Numbered from the stretch's first letter, positions 1 through 11,942 are shown. The stretch is 32,992 nt of DNA from CAZRIP01 sp964600165 (GCA_964600165.1 CAZRIP010000028.1:1-32992), one strand, 5' to 3'. The notes: generated by a model from the letters alone, not told the origin. A program made the numbers and translations.

Positions 1-1
1 C

Positions 2-4059
<4,058 letters not shown>

Positions 4060-4075
<16 letters not shown>

Positions 4076-5250
4076 AAAAGAAGGATTTTTCTTTAGAATT
4101 GGTTGCACCGACGCCTACCGGCGTCGGCACCACGAGTTCCGCTCGCGCGGCCATCCTTCTCGTGGACGACCACACCGAGAACCTCCTCGCGCTGGAAGCC
4201 GTGCTCAAGCCGCTCGGCCATGAGATCGTCTCCGCGGCGTCGGGCAAGGACGCGCTGCGCCACGTCCTCGAGCGCGACTTCGCGGTGATCCTGATGGACG
4301 TCTCGATGCCGGAGCTCGACGGCTTCGAGACGGCGACGCTGATCCGCGACCGCGACCGCTCCCGGCACACGCCGATCATCTTCCTGACCGCTATCAGCAA
4401 GAGCGAGCAGTTCGTCGCCAAGGGCTACACGACGGGCGCCGTCGACTACATCTTCAAGCCGTTCGTCCCCGAGATCCTCTGCGCGAAGGTGTCGATCTTC
4501 GTCGATCTTTTCAACAAGACCGAGCAGCTGCGCCATCAGGCGCGCCGGCTAGAGGAGATCAACCGGGAGCTGGAGCGCTCGAACGCCGAGCTGCAGCAGT
4601 TCGCGTACGTCGCCTCGCACGATCTCAAGGAGCCGCTGCGCAAGATCGCCAGCTTCTCCGATCTGCTGGAGTCTCGGCTCAAGGACGGCCTCGACGCGCG
4701 AGGGAAGGAGTACCTGCACTTCATCGTCGACGGCGTCGACCGCATGCAATCGCTCATCGACGACCTGCTCGAATACTCGCGCGTGGGCCGCGGCGAGCGC
4801 CCGCTCCAGCGCGTCGAGCTCGAGCACGTCGCGGAGCGCGCCGCCGCCGATCTGTCGGTCGCGATCCGCGAGTCGGGCGCCTCGGTCACGTGGGGGAAGC
4901 TTCCGGCTGTCGTCGGCGACGCCCAGGAGCTGGGCCAGCTCCTCCTCAACCTCATCGGCAACGCGCTCAAGTTCCACAGCGGCCCGCCGCGCGTGCGCAT
5001 CGAGGGGGAAACCCGCGCGCGCGACGTCGTGATCTCCGTGCGCGACGAGGGGATCGGGATCGATCCCGCTTACCACGACCGGATCTTCTCGCTTTTCAAG
5101 CGCCTGCACAGCCGCGACAAGTACCCTGGGACCGGCATCGGCCTGGCGATCTGCAAGAAGGTCGTCGAGCACCACGGCGGCAAGATATGGGTCGAGTCGG
5201 AGCCCGGCAAGGGCGCGACGTTCTTCTTCACGATCGCGGCGCCGGAGTGA
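4060..5250 (+). CDS. REC-domain sensor histidine kinase
   Basis: A soluble 396-residue kinase with an N-terminal receiver. The receiver (about 31-150) has acidic Asp36/Asp37 and acceptor Asp80 in ILMDVSMPELDG, with Lys in FKPF. A short coiled coil follows (about 155-180), then HisKA of the phytochrome-type HDLKEP class (His187) and HATPase_c with NALKF, DEGIGID and GTGIGLAI boxes. No membrane segment is seen, so it probably takes input from another phosphodonor, plausibly the preceding hybrid kinase. The ATG at 4060 overlaps the upstream gene by 16 bp. No clear ribosome site precedes it; a TTG at 4099 behind an AAGGA at 4081 is an alternative that also keeps the whole receiver. The stop overlaps the next gene as GTGA. 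Confidence 0.9.
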
Positions 5251-5666
5251 CGGCGAAAGCGGCGGCGATCCGCATCCTGCTCGTCGACGACGACGAGGGG
5301 GACGTCCTGCTGATGCGCGAGGGGCTCAAGGCCGTCGAATCCCCGCACGCCCTCGAGCTCGCCTGGGACGGGGACGAGGCTCTCGTCCGGCTGCGGAAAA
5401 AGCCGACGCCCGACCTGATCATCCTCGACCTCAACCTGCCTAAGAGAAACGGCCGGGAGGTCTTCGCCCAGGTCAAGGCCGATCCGGCGCTCGCGGGCAT
5501 ACCGCTCGTGGTCCTGACGACGTCGACTTCGGATCAGGACCTGCTCAAAGGACACGACGCGCGCCGCTGCGCCTACCTCACGAAGCCGATGCGCCTCCAA
5601 GGCTACGTCGCCCTGGCCCGGCGGATCGAGCGCTTCTGGCTCGAAGCCGGAGCCAAGACCGCCTAG
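5247..5666 (+). CDS. Rcp1-like single-domain response regulator
   Basis: A 139-residue stand-alone receiver. Acidic residues lie in LLVDDDEGD near the N-terminus, the acceptor is Asp61 in IILDLNLPKRNG, and the conserved Thr and Lys lie in VLTTS and LTKP. The GDV and LPKRNG signatures are typical of the Rcp1 family, which receives phosphate from HDLKEP-type kinases such as the one encoded immediately upstream. The start is GTG at 5247, overlapping the kinase stop by 4 bp (GTGA), so the two are probably translationally coupled. There is no output domain; it must act by phosphotransfer or protein contact. It converges with, and overlaps by 4 bp, the gene on the opposite strand. Confidence 0.9.
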   Translation: MTAKAAAIRILLVDDDEGDVLLMREGLKAVESPHALELAWDGDEALVRLRKKPTPDLIILDLNLPKRNGREVFAQVKADPALAGIPLVVLTTSTSDQDLLKGHDARRCAYLTKPMRLQGYVALARRIERFWLEAGAKTA

Positions 5667-6373
5667 TTGTCGTCGGTCGGCGCGCCGCCCGACGCGGCTC
5701 CCGAGCCCGAAGCCGCGCCGCCGTCCGAGGCCGGCGCGGACGCTTGATCATGCTCGATGCGCGAGCGGCGCCTCTTCTGGGCTTTGGGCTTCTTGGCGAT
5801 CGCGGGCTTGCGCGCCTTGGGCGCGGGTTGAGCCTCCGCGCTCGCGGGCGTCGCGACCTGGGCGTTCATCGGCAGCGCCTGCGCGAGAAGGCTCTCCGAC
5901 TTCCAGCGATTCTCGATCTCGTCGTCGAACCAGGTCTTGGCGTCGGAAAGCTGGTCCTTGTCGAACCTCAAGCGCTCCTTGTCCTGGCGCTCGTCGAACT
6001 CCTTGAGCCGCGCCGGGCGCTCGTCGGGGCTCACGGACTTGAGATAGAGATAGAACGCCTTGCGCTCCTCGGAGGAGTGCCGCTCGAAGTCGAAGCGCCT
6101 CTTCGCGACGAGGGTATGATAAGCCTGGCGCCGGTCGGCGTCGGCCTTGATCGCGCCGACGCGCGCGGCGAACCGCGCGTCCATCATCGAGCGCTCGCGA
6201 TCGAGCGCGTCGTCCTGGACCTCGGACGGCGCTTCCTTGGCCGAGACGATCTTCTTGTCGGACTTTTTCTCGGCCGGCGCCGAGCTTCCCGTCGGCTCGG
6301 CCGGGCCCTGGGCCAAAGCGAGCGCGGAAAACGCGCAGAGCGCGAGCGCCGCCGGAACTAAACGCTTGAGCAT
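5663..6373 (-). CDS. Secreted charged protein of unknown function
   Basis: I do not recognise this 236-residue protein. It has a clear Sec signal peptide (MLKR followed by a hydrophobic stretch ending ALALAQ, about residues 1-22). A highly charged, mainly helical core follows (about 40-165), rich in Arg, Lys, Glu and Asp and lacking Cys. The C-terminal tail is low-complexity: Ala/Pro/Lys, then Ser/Gly/Ala repeats ending PTDDN. It is probably periplasmic. The ATG at 6373 has a strong AGGAGG (6380-6385) 6 nt upstream, and a good promoter lies just beyond it, so it appears to be transcribed separately from the proteases behind it. Confidence 0.7.
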   Translation of the reverse strand: MLKRLVPAALALCAFSALALAQGPAEPTGSSAPAEKKSDKKIVSAKEAPSEVQDDALDRERSMMDARFAARVGAIKADADRRQAYHTLVAKRRFDFERHSSEERKAFYLYLKSVSPDERPARLKEFDERQDKERLRFDKDQLSDAKTWFDDEIENRWKSESLLAQALPMNAQVATPASAEAQPAPKARKPAIAKKPKAQKRRRSRIEHDQASAPASDGGAASGSGAASGGAPTDDN

Positions 6374-6409
6374 AACGATCCTCCTCGAAAATGGATTCTC
6401 CGACGAGGA

Positions 6410-6438
6410 AGTATTGAGGAGATACCGGTTCTTGTCAA
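6410..6438 (-). promoter_or_regulatory. Sigma70-type promoter of the secreted charged protein
   Basis: On the minus strand, TTGACA (6433-6438) and AATACT (6410-6415) are separated by exactly 17 bp. The predicted start near 6403 gives a leader of about 30 nt that contains the AGGAGG site at 6380-6385. This is the clearest conventional leadered promoter in the window. Confidence 0.7.
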
Positions 6439-6446
6439 TACCCCGG

Positions 6447-7748
6447 TTACTTCGCGGCCGCGGCTTTGAACGACGCGCCGTTCTTTCCGAGCTCGCCGGC
6501 GAAGGCGATCGCGAGCTTGGCGAAGTTGACGGAATGCCGGGCGTCGCCGCCGGAGTTGGCCAGCGTGTCGTTCTCGGTGTGAATATGGCTGTCCATGCCC
6601 TCCATCGTGGACTCGAAGGCGCAGGAGGCGGGGAAGCCGGCCCGGTTCCACGAGGCGTGATCCGAGCAGCCGTAGCCGCACTCGATCGTGCCCCACTTGA
6701 TCTTGAGGTACTCGTCGGCCAGCCTTTCGAGAAACGCCGTCAAGTCGTTGTCGACGTTGTCGGTCAGGAAGTACATGTCGTTGTCGGCGCCCTTGAAGTT
6801 CGTCATGTCGAACTGGATGACGCCGACGACTTTCTTGCCCGCGTAGCCTTCGACGATGTCCTGCGACCCGCGCAGGCCCTCTTCCTCCGCGGCGTAGCCC
6901 ATGAATTCGACGGTGCGCCGGGGCCTGAAGCCCGCCTGGCCGAGGACCTTGAGCGCCTCGGTGAGCGTCGCGATGCCCGACGCGTTGTCGTCGGCGCCCG
7001 GCGCGCGGGCCTCGGAGCCGCCGTCCAGGTTGATGGAGTCCTCATGCCCGCCCAAGACGACGACCTCGTCCTTGAGATCGGTGCCCGGGATCGTCAGCAC
7101 GACCGAGGGCTGCTTCCAGCCGGAGTGCGAGACGAGCGCGACCGACGCCCCGGGAAAACTCTTGCCGAGCTCGCCCCAGCGCGAGGCGATCCAACGCGCG
7201 GCCTCGACGCCCGTGTCGGCCTCGTAATAGCGGTTGTTGTACGCGGCCAACGTCTCGATCGTCGAGCGAAGGGAGCTTTCCTGGACGCGCGAAAGGATCG
7301 GGCGCAGCCAGGCTTGCTGGTCGATCGTGTATTCGACCGCCTTGGCGGCGGCCGGAGCCGGCGCGAGGGCGGCCTCGGCTTTCGACCGCGTGTCGGACGC
7401 GAAGAAGCCGCCGCAGCGGTTGAACTGCTCGTGCATGACGCGCGAGATCGCCGGCAGGTCGTCCTTGGACATCCGGAAGACGGCGGCGCCGCCTCCGCTG
7501 GCGACCGGATCGTAAAGAGGCACGCCCGCCTTGCGCAGCGCGGGCAAGTCGGCCGTCGAGAAAGCGCCCCACAGTCCGCCGACCTCGGGCGTCTCGTTGC
7601 GTCCCGCGGCGACGGACGGCGTCGCGCGAGCCCGCGTCTTCGCCTCCTTGACCAGCTGGTCCGCGGAGGGAAGTCCGCCCTCGCCCCTGGCGGCCGAAGC
7701 CGCCAGGGGGAGGACGATTCCTAATAAGACCGCGAGCTTAGCGGCCAC
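6447..7748 (-). CDS. Secreted M28-family zinc aminopeptidase
   Basis: A 433-residue exported metallopeptidase expected to remove N-terminal residues from peptides in the periplasm or outside the cell. A signal peptide covers about 1-22. A propeptide-like region follows (about 50-135), then the M28 catalytic domain. The dinuclear zinc ligands and catalytic residues are all visible: His235 (GGHEDS), Asp253/254 (GADDNASG), Glu288/289 (AAEEEG), Asp314 (QFDMT) and His364 (SDHASW). The start is GTG at 7748, inside the last 11 bp of the upstream protease gene, which implies an operon and coupled translation. The family includes Vibrio/Aeromonas leucyl aminopeptidases; the exact specificity is not readable from the sequence. 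Confidence 0.9.
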   Translation of the reverse strand: MAAKLAVLLGIVLPLAASAARGEGGLPSADQLVKEAKTRARATPSVAAGRNETPEVGGLWGAFSTADLPALRKAGVPLYDPVASGGGAAVFRMSKDDLPAISRVMHEQFNRCGGFFASDTRSKAEAALAPAPAAAKAVEYTIDQQAWLRPILSRVQESSLRSTIETLAAYNNRYYEADTGVEAARWIASRWGELGKSFPGASVALVSHSGWKQPSVVLTIPGTDLKDEVVVLGGHEDSINLDGGSEARAPGADDNASGIATLTEALKVLGQAGFRPRRTVEFMGYAAEEEGLRGSQDIVEGYAGKKVVGVIQFDMTNFKGADNDMYFLTDNVDNDLTAFLERLADEYLKIKWGTIECGYGCSDHASWNRAGFPASCAFESTMEGMDSHIHTENDTLANSGGDARHSVNFAKLAIAFAGELGKNGASFKAAAAK

Positions 7749-8712
7749 CGCTCAAGGCCGAGCGCAAGGATTTGAGCTGCGCCTCGACCGTCTTGACGTT
7801 GATCTGCTTCGGGGACGCGACGGCGACCTGATCTTTCGTCAGGCCCTCGACGTCCTTATACCAGCACTGCGGGCGATAGCCGACCTTCGCGCCTTCCGCC
7901 TGGTTGCAGGCTCCGGGCCGCGCGGTCGTGCGCGAGAAATCCTCGGTCTCGCTCTTCGTGCACTGGCCGCCGCCGAAGTAAGTGTCCAGCCGGCACTGAG
8001 CCGCCGGGTGGTCGTCGTTGGTCTGCGCGACCACGCTCGTGTCCGGCGTGGTGTACGCCGGAGTGCCCGTGCCGCCGAGCTCGCCGAGGAGATCCGCCAG
8101 CTCGTAGCCGGCCTCGGCCGCGACGTAGCACTTCTTCTGGCCGTCGGCGTTGCCGTCCCAGGCCTTGTCGCAGGCGGCCTTGGCGAAGGCGTCGAGGTTG
8201 TCGACCGCCTTCGTGCCCAAGGTCTTGCGCAGGCACTTGGTCACGCCGAAGTAATCGGCCTCGCCCTCGTTGGCGGCCCAGTCGGTGCCGCCGTAGAGCG
8301 GCTGGCCGCCCAGGTGATGGCCCATCTCGTGGCAGGCCACGAGCATCATGCCGTTGTAGTTGACGGCGCGATGGCGGGCGAGACCGCCGTACATATTGAG
8401 GATCCAGGTGGTGCCCTGCTGCTCCGCGGACGCGTTGACGGTCTCGTCCTCCCAGAGCCGGTTGATCTGCAGCGTGCCCCCGTGGGCCGCGACGATCGGC
8501 CCGTAGACCTCTTGGATGCGGTCCATGACCTTGTTGAAGGTCACCTCGTCGATGCCCAACGCGCGGACGTCACCGACGGGAATCTTCATGTTGTTCTTCG
8601 GCAAAAACCCGTCACACAAGACCTTCTTCGCGGGACGGCGGGGGGCGAGCGTTGCGGCGACGGCGACGACGAGCACGGCGATCACGGCCAGGGACTTCAA
8701 GCGATGTTCCAT
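7738..8712 (-). CDS. Secreted M48-like zinc metalloprotease
   Basis: A 324-residue exported protein with a signal peptide or N-terminal anchor (about 1-24) and a gluzincin-type zinc site: HExxH at 128-132 (CHEMGHH) and a downstream ExxAD at 149-153 (EGEAD) supplying the third ligand Glu149. This pairing is typical of the M48 family, although the rest of the protein is not close to HtpX or BepA. It has several Cys residues, which could form disulfides in the periplasm. The ATG at 8712 is chosen because AGGAGG (8718-8723) lies 5 nt upstream; an in-frame GTG at 8718 overlaps that site and is unlikely. It is the first gene of a two-protease operon with the M28 aminopeptidase. Confidence 0.82.
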   Translation of the reverse strand: MEHRLKSLAVIAVLVVAVAATLAPRRPAKKVLCDGFLPKNNMKIPVGDVRALGIDEVTFNKVMDRIQEVYGPIVAAHGGTLQINRLWEDETVNASAEQQGTTWILNMYGGLARHRAVNYNGMMLVACHEMGHHLGGQPLYGGTDWAANEGEADYFGVTKCLRKTLGTKAVDNLDAFAKAACDKAWDGNADGQKKCYVAAEAGYELADLLGELGGTGTPAYTTPDTSVVAQTNDDHPAAQCRLDTYFGGGQCTKSETEDFSRTTARPGACNQAEGAKVGYRPQCWYKDVEGLTKDQVAVASPKQINVKTVEAQLKSLRSALSGGR

Positions 8713-8717
8713 TTCCA

Positions 8718-8737
8718 CCTCCTAGACCGCGAGTATA
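8718..8737 (-). promoter_or_regulatory. -10 box and ribosome site of the M48-like protease gene
   Basis: TATACT (8732-8737) on the minus strand is followed about 20 nt later by the ATG, with AGGAGG at 8718-8723 in between. No convincing -35 box is seen 17 bp upstream, where a TAGGCC-box array begins shortly after, so activation or repression through those boxes is possible. Confidence 0.5.
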
Positions 8738-8766
8738 GCCGTTGGGCCCAGTCCGCATAGGGTCGG

Positions 8767-8798
8767 TAGGCCTATGTGAAATTAGGCCGTTAGGCCTA
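8767..8798. repeat. TAGGCC box array between divergent genes
   Basis: TAGGCC occurs at 8767, 8783 and 8791, so spacings are 16 and 8 bp. The first and third copies are complete 8-bp palindromes, TAGGCCTA. The array lies between the minus-strand protease promoter and the plus-strand promoter at 8835-8863, where an operator would be expected. Confidence 0.55.
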
Positions 8799-8834
8799 GA
8801 CGCGTGCCAGGCATTTAGATGTGCGCGACGGCCC

Positions 8835-8863
8835 TTGACGCCGCAAGCCGATAAGGCTAAATT
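8835..8863 (+). promoter_or_regulatory. Sigma70-type promoter predicted to give a leaderless mRNA
   Basis: TTGACG (8835-8840), a 17-bp spacer and TAAATT (8858-8863) form a strong promoter. The ATG at 8871 lies 7 nt after the -10 box, where transcription should begin, so the mRNA should have almost no leader. Confidence 0.7.
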
Positions 8864-8870
8864 CTTCGTG

Positions 8871-9707
8871 ATGATCGTCCTCGCGCTCGCCGCCGCGCTT
8901 CACGTCGACTTCCAGAAGAAGGCCGACGCGCCGGGCCGCGAGAGGGTCGAGGCGTTCAGCGAGGCGATGCTCGGGACGCCCTACAAGCTCGGCCCTCTCG
9001 GGGAAGGACCGGACGGCGAGTTCGACAGCGACCCGCTCGCCGATTTCACGCGCGTCGATTGCATGACTTTCGTCGAGGAGGTCTTGGCCCTCTCGCGCGC
9101 GAAGGACCAAGCCGGGATGATGGACCAGCTGCGCCGCATTCGCTACAAGGACGGCGTGATCGAATATGCGCGCCGCAACCACTTCACGGACCTCGATTGG
9201 CTGCCGAACAACGTCGCCGCGGGCTATCTCACGGACATCACCCGCGCCGTCGCCGGCGCCGACGCCGCCGTCGCCACCAAGCGGATCTCCAAGCGAGCCT
9301 GGTACGCGAAAAAGGACGCCTCGACTTTGAAAGGCCCGCGCTTTGCCCGCATGAGCCCGACCGAGAAGGACGCCTTGGTCGCCGAGCTGCGCGCGCTCGG
9401 CGCGGGCATGCCCGACGCGACGGCCTCGCTCGCCTACGTCCCGATCGCCGCTTTAGCCGAGCACGTCTCCGAGATCCCCTCGGGAACGATCGTCTCGCTC
9501 GTGCGCGCCGACGACGGCGACAAGCACGAGACCTTGGTCTCCCACATGGGCTTCATCATCCAGGCGAAGGGGAAGGCCTATTTCCGCGAGGCTTCCTCTG
9601 ATAAGGGCCAAGTCGTCGACCTCCCTCTGCTCGAGTACCTGAAGATCTACGAGCGCTCGTCTTGGCCGCTGCTCGGCCTCAATCTCGCCTCGCCCAACGA
9701 GCCGTAG
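8871..9707 (+). CDS. DUF1460 / N-acetylmuramoyl-L-alanine amidase-like protein
   Basis: A 278-residue protein resembling the DUF1460 family, which has an NlpC/P60-like papain fold and is linked to peptidoglycan amide hydrolysis. The likely catalytic Cys is Cys64 in RVDCMTFVEE; the probable His partner lies in LVSHMGF near the C-terminus. A short hydrophobic N-terminus (about 1-10) could be a weak signal peptide. The frame is open further upstream to 8742, but the promoter at 8835-8863 and the family boundary favour ATG at 8871 (a GTG at 8868 is also possible). It has its own promoter and is divergent from the secreted proteases, so it may belong to the same envelope-remodelling set. Confidence 0.75.
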   Translation: MIVLALAAALHVDFQKKADAPGRERVEAFSEAMLGTPYKLGPLGEGPDGEFDSDPLADFTRVDCMTFVEEVLALSRAKDQAGMMDQLRRIRYKDGVIEYARRNHFTDLDWLPNNVAAGYLTDITRAVAGADAAVATKRISKRAWYAKKDASTLKGPRFARMSPTEKDALVAELRALGAGMPDATASLAYVPIAALAEHVSEIPSGTIVSLVRADDGDKHETLVSHMGFIIQAKGKAYFREASSDKGQVVDLPLLEYLKIYERSSWPLLGLNLASPNEP

Positions 9708-9718
9708 CCATCGGGCGG

Positions 9719-9770
9719 CTCGATATCTGAACTAGATATGACTGGCGTCTTGCCCCAGGCGGCGTATCCT
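9719..9770 (+). promoter_or_regulatory. Promoter region of receiver gene 1 (shared motif)
   Basis: A 29-bp block (9719-9747) matches 21 of 29 positions of the block at 11489-11517 before the paralogous receiver gene. Both end in a -35-like (C/T)TGGCG and are followed after 17-18 bp by TATCCTATCC. Here the block also contains ATATCT-5-AGATAT (9723-9739), a perfect inverted repeat that could bind a dimeric regulator. Confidence 0.5.
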
Positions 9771-9783
9771 ATCCCTAACGGCC

Positions 9784-10182
9784 ATGGGACAAGGCGCGCT
9801 GCTGATCACCGACGACGACCCGGACCTGCTCGCGGTCCTGAAGGGCCGCTTCGAGGGGCGCGGCTACGAGGTCCATACCGCGTCGGACGGCAACGAGGCC
9901 TTCGCGCAGTTAGAGCTGAGGCGTCCCGCCCTCGTGCTGCTCGATATCCACATGCCGCGGCTCGACGGACTCGTCGTCCTGCGCGAGATCAAGGAACGCT
10001 ACCCCGACGTCTGCGTGATCGCCATCAGCGGCGATCCCAACGAGAAGGTCGCGCGCTTGATGCTCGCTGAAGGGGCCAGCGACTTCATCCTCAAGCCCAT
10101 CGACATGCGCGCCCTCGAGAACAGCGTCGAGGTCAACCTGCTCGTCAGCGCGGCCGCGGAATCAGAGCTTCGCAGGCCCTAA
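9784..10182 (+). CDS. Stand-alone receiver-domain protein 1
   Basis: A 132-residue single receiver. The acidic triad is DDD at 10-12, the phospho-acceptor is Asp54 in LLDIHMP, Ser lies in AISGD and Lys in ILKPID. There is no output domain. It is a paralogue of the receiver protein at 11559: both share the LVLLDIHMPxxDGLxVLRE core and an ENSVxVNxL ending to helix 5. No Shine-Dalgarno site precedes the ATG. The stop overlaps the convergent ankyrin gene by 4 bp. The cognate kinase is not identifiable; the kinases at the left edge are possible partners. Confidence 0.88.
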   Translation: MGQGALLITDDDPDLLAVLKGRFEGRGYEVHTASDGNEAFAQLELRRPALVLLDIHMPRLDGLVVLREIKERYPDVCVIAISGDPNEKVARLMLAEGASDFILKPIDMRALENSVEVNLLVSAAAESELRRP

Positions 10183-11327
10183 GGCTGCGCTCCCCGGCTC
10201 CGCAGCATCCCCTCGATCTGGCGCAGCTTCTGTACGGTGGCGGGCTCCTTGGCTTCCTGAGCCTCGAGATAGGTCGTCCAACCGAGCGCGGTCCGGTTCT
10301 TGATCGAGTCGCGGCCGTTGACGTCGACGCCGGCGTCGATCAAAGACTGAGCCACGTCCACCTGCGCCCTGGAGATCGCGTAGATCAACGGCGTGATCTC
10401 GCAAGACTCGTTGTAATAGACGCACATCTCCTGGACTTTGTTGCCGTCGGCGCCGGCCTTGATGAGAGTGCCCACGATGCCCGGGCAGGGGCCTGATTGA
10501 CAGGTCAAAGCGAAGTAGAGGACATCATTCCTATATAAGACGGCCCGGGGATCGGCGCCGCGGGCCAGCAGCTTGTCGACCAAAGCGGGCTGGTTTTGTT
10601 CGGCGGCGGTCATGATCGGCAGCTTGCCGTAGAGGTCCGGGGCGCTGGGATCGGCGCCGGCGTCCAGGACGGCCGCGGCGGTGTTCCAATCGGATTTTTC
10701 GAGCGAATAAGGGAGACAGGCTTCGTCGGGTTTCGCGAAGTGCCGGTTGACGTCGGACTTGCCGAACTCGGCCAAGACCTTGACCGCGTCGGTCTGGCCC
10801 GCGCCGCAGGCGAAAAGGAACGCCGTGTCGCCGTCCGTGTTGCCGAGATCGACCTTGATCCCGGGCGCGGACAGCAGCATGTGGATGATGTCGACCGCGC
10901 CGGCTTGCGCGGCGTACATCAAGGCGGTGTCGCCCATATTGTTGCGCGTGTTGACGAAAGCTCCGCGCTTGAGGAGCGCGGCGGCGACGTCGGCGAAGTC
11001 GCTTGAAGCGGTGAGCATGAGCGGCGTCGTCCCGTCGCCTCTCTCGGTCTGCGGGTTGGCGCCCTGCGCCAAGAGAGCCTGGACTTGGTCGATGTTGCCG
11101 CGGCCGGTTTCCTTCAATAGCGCGTCGTCGAGCTCATTTTGCTGGCGATGGTCGCGCGCGGGGGTGGGCGCGGCCGGCGCCGCGACGGTCTTGGCCTGAG
11201 CCTTGACCGCGGTCGTAAGAGCGTTGACCTGTCCCACCGCCGCGTCCCAGTTTTCCGCCGCCGAGACCAAGCCCGGCGTCGCCAGCAATCCCGCGGCCAG
11301 AAGCAGCGAGACATTTTTCGTTTTCAT
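10179..11327 (-). CDS. Secreted ankyrin-repeat protein
   Basis: A 382-residue protein with a signal peptide (MKTKNVSLLLAAGLL..., cleaved near residue 22) and at least seven ankyrin-type repeats from about 65 onward, with recognisable TPLMLTA, TALMYAAQAG and LIYAIS cores and LLxxGA turns. It probably acts as a periplasmic binding scaffold. The frame is open to 11357, but ATG at 11327 has GGAGGAG (11336-11342) 8 nt upstream and begins the signal peptide, so it is preferred. Four Cys residues fall in repeats 6-7. It sits between two paralogous receiver genes on the other strand; a functional link is not shown by the sequence. Confidence 0.85.
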   Translation of the reverse strand: MKTKNVSLLLAAGLLATPGLVSAAENWDAAVGQVNALTTAVKAQAKTVAAPAAPTPARDHRQQNELDDALLKETGRGNIDQVQALLAQGANPQTERGDGTTPLMLTASSDFADVAAALLKRGAFVNTRNNMGDTALMYAAQAGAVDIIHMLLSAPGIKVDLGNTDGDTAFLFACGAGQTDAVKVLAEFGKSDVNRHFAKPDEACLPYSLEKSDWNTAAAVLDAGADPSAPDLYGKLPIMTAAEQNQPALVDKLLARGADPRAVLYRNDVLYFALTCQSGPCPGIVGTLIKAGADGNKVQEMCVYYNESCEITPLIYAISRAQVDVAQSLIDAGVDVNGRDSIKNRTALGWTTYLEAQEAKEPATVQKLRQIEGMLRSRGAQP

Positions 11328-11401
11328 CGAAAGTTCTCCTCCAGAGCGGCTGATCAAATGGTAGCTCCGGCAAGCGCCGGCGGCAGGCGGCGTAAGACCC
11401 G

Positions 11402-11437
11402 GGACCTCCGCGGAAAAGGTCCGTGACGCGCCGCGTC
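11402..11437. other. Two small inverted repeats in the ankyrin/receiver intergenic region
   Basis: The 231-bp gap 11328-11558 contains GGACCT-9-AGGTCC (11402-11422) and, directly after it, GACGCG-1-CGCGTC (11425-11437). Both are perfect 6-bp arms. They could be operator sites between the two divergent genes; chance palindromes are not excluded in such GC-rich DNA. Confidence 0.35.
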
Positions 11438-11488
11438 AATCGGAAGCCCCGCCATCAACGTCCCGCGTGAGGGGCGCCGCTCGACAAG

Positions 11489-11541
11489 CTCAATAACTGA
11501 GTCGGATTTGATTGGCGGCCGGGCCTGCGCAGGTCTATCCT
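11489..11541 (+). promoter_or_regulatory. Promoter region of receiver gene 2 (shared motif)
   Basis: The block 11489-11517 is the second copy of the motif before the receiver gene at 9784. It ends in TTGGCG, followed after 18 bp by TATCCT (11536-11541). The perfect 10-bp palindrome CCTGCGCAGG (11524-11533) lies between the two boxes and is absent from the other copy. Confidence 0.5.
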
Positions 11542-11558
11542 ATCCATAAGTAAAAGCC

Positions 11559-11942
11559 ATGATCCCGGGACTCATCCTGATCGCAGACGACGATCAAGAC
11601 TTCGTCGACATGCTGGCGGCTCGCTTCGAGTCGCTGGGCTACCGCGTCCTGACGGCCAAGGACGGCGACGTCGCGTTGCACGCCTTCGACCGCGAGCGAC
11701 CCGGCCTCGTGCTGCTCGACATACACATGCCGAACGTCGACGGGTTGTTCGTCCTGCGCGAGATGCGGGAGATCGAACCGGAAGCGCGCGTGATCGTCAT
11801 GACGGGGCTTCCGACCTCCAAAAGCGCGGCGCTGATGATCGAGGAAGGCGCCTGCGACTTCCTGGTCAAGCCGTTCGACTTCTCCACCGTCGAGAACTCT
11901 GTGTCCGTGAACATGCTGTTCGTGGACGCGGGGACTATTTGA
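11559..11942 (+). CDS. Stand-alone receiver-domain protein 2
   Basis: A 127-residue single receiver, paralogous to the one at 9784. It has DDD at 10-12, acceptor Asp54 in LLDIHMP, Thr in VMTG and Lys in LVKPFD, so it should be phosphorylatable. There is no DNA-binding or enzymatic output. The ATG has no Shine-Dalgarno site. A tRNA-Ser gene begins 16 nt after the stop, and the tRNA -10 box overlaps this stop codon. Confidence 0.88.
   Translation: MIPGLILIADDDQDFVDMLAARFESLGYRVLTAKDGDVALHAFDRERPGLVLLDIHMPNVDGLFVLREMREIEPEARVIVMTGLPTSKSAALMIEEGACDFLVKPFDFSTVENSVSVNMLFVDAGTI

Noticed and set aside
4108..4127. CCGACGCC-4-GGCGTCGG hairpin as a terminator of the hybrid kinase gene
   Set aside because: It lies inside the coding frame of the next kinase, 33 nt after the stop, and has no T run. 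It may still affect the choice of start codon.
8742..8870. N-terminal extension of the DUF1460 protein to 8742
   Set aside because: The extension would cross the operator-like boxes and the promoter at 8835-8863 and has no family similarity.
9741..9755. Sigma54-type promoter (TGGC...TTGC) before receiver gene 1
   Set aside because: GG and GC are 6 bp apart instead of the required 10, and the copy before receiver gene 2 has 11.
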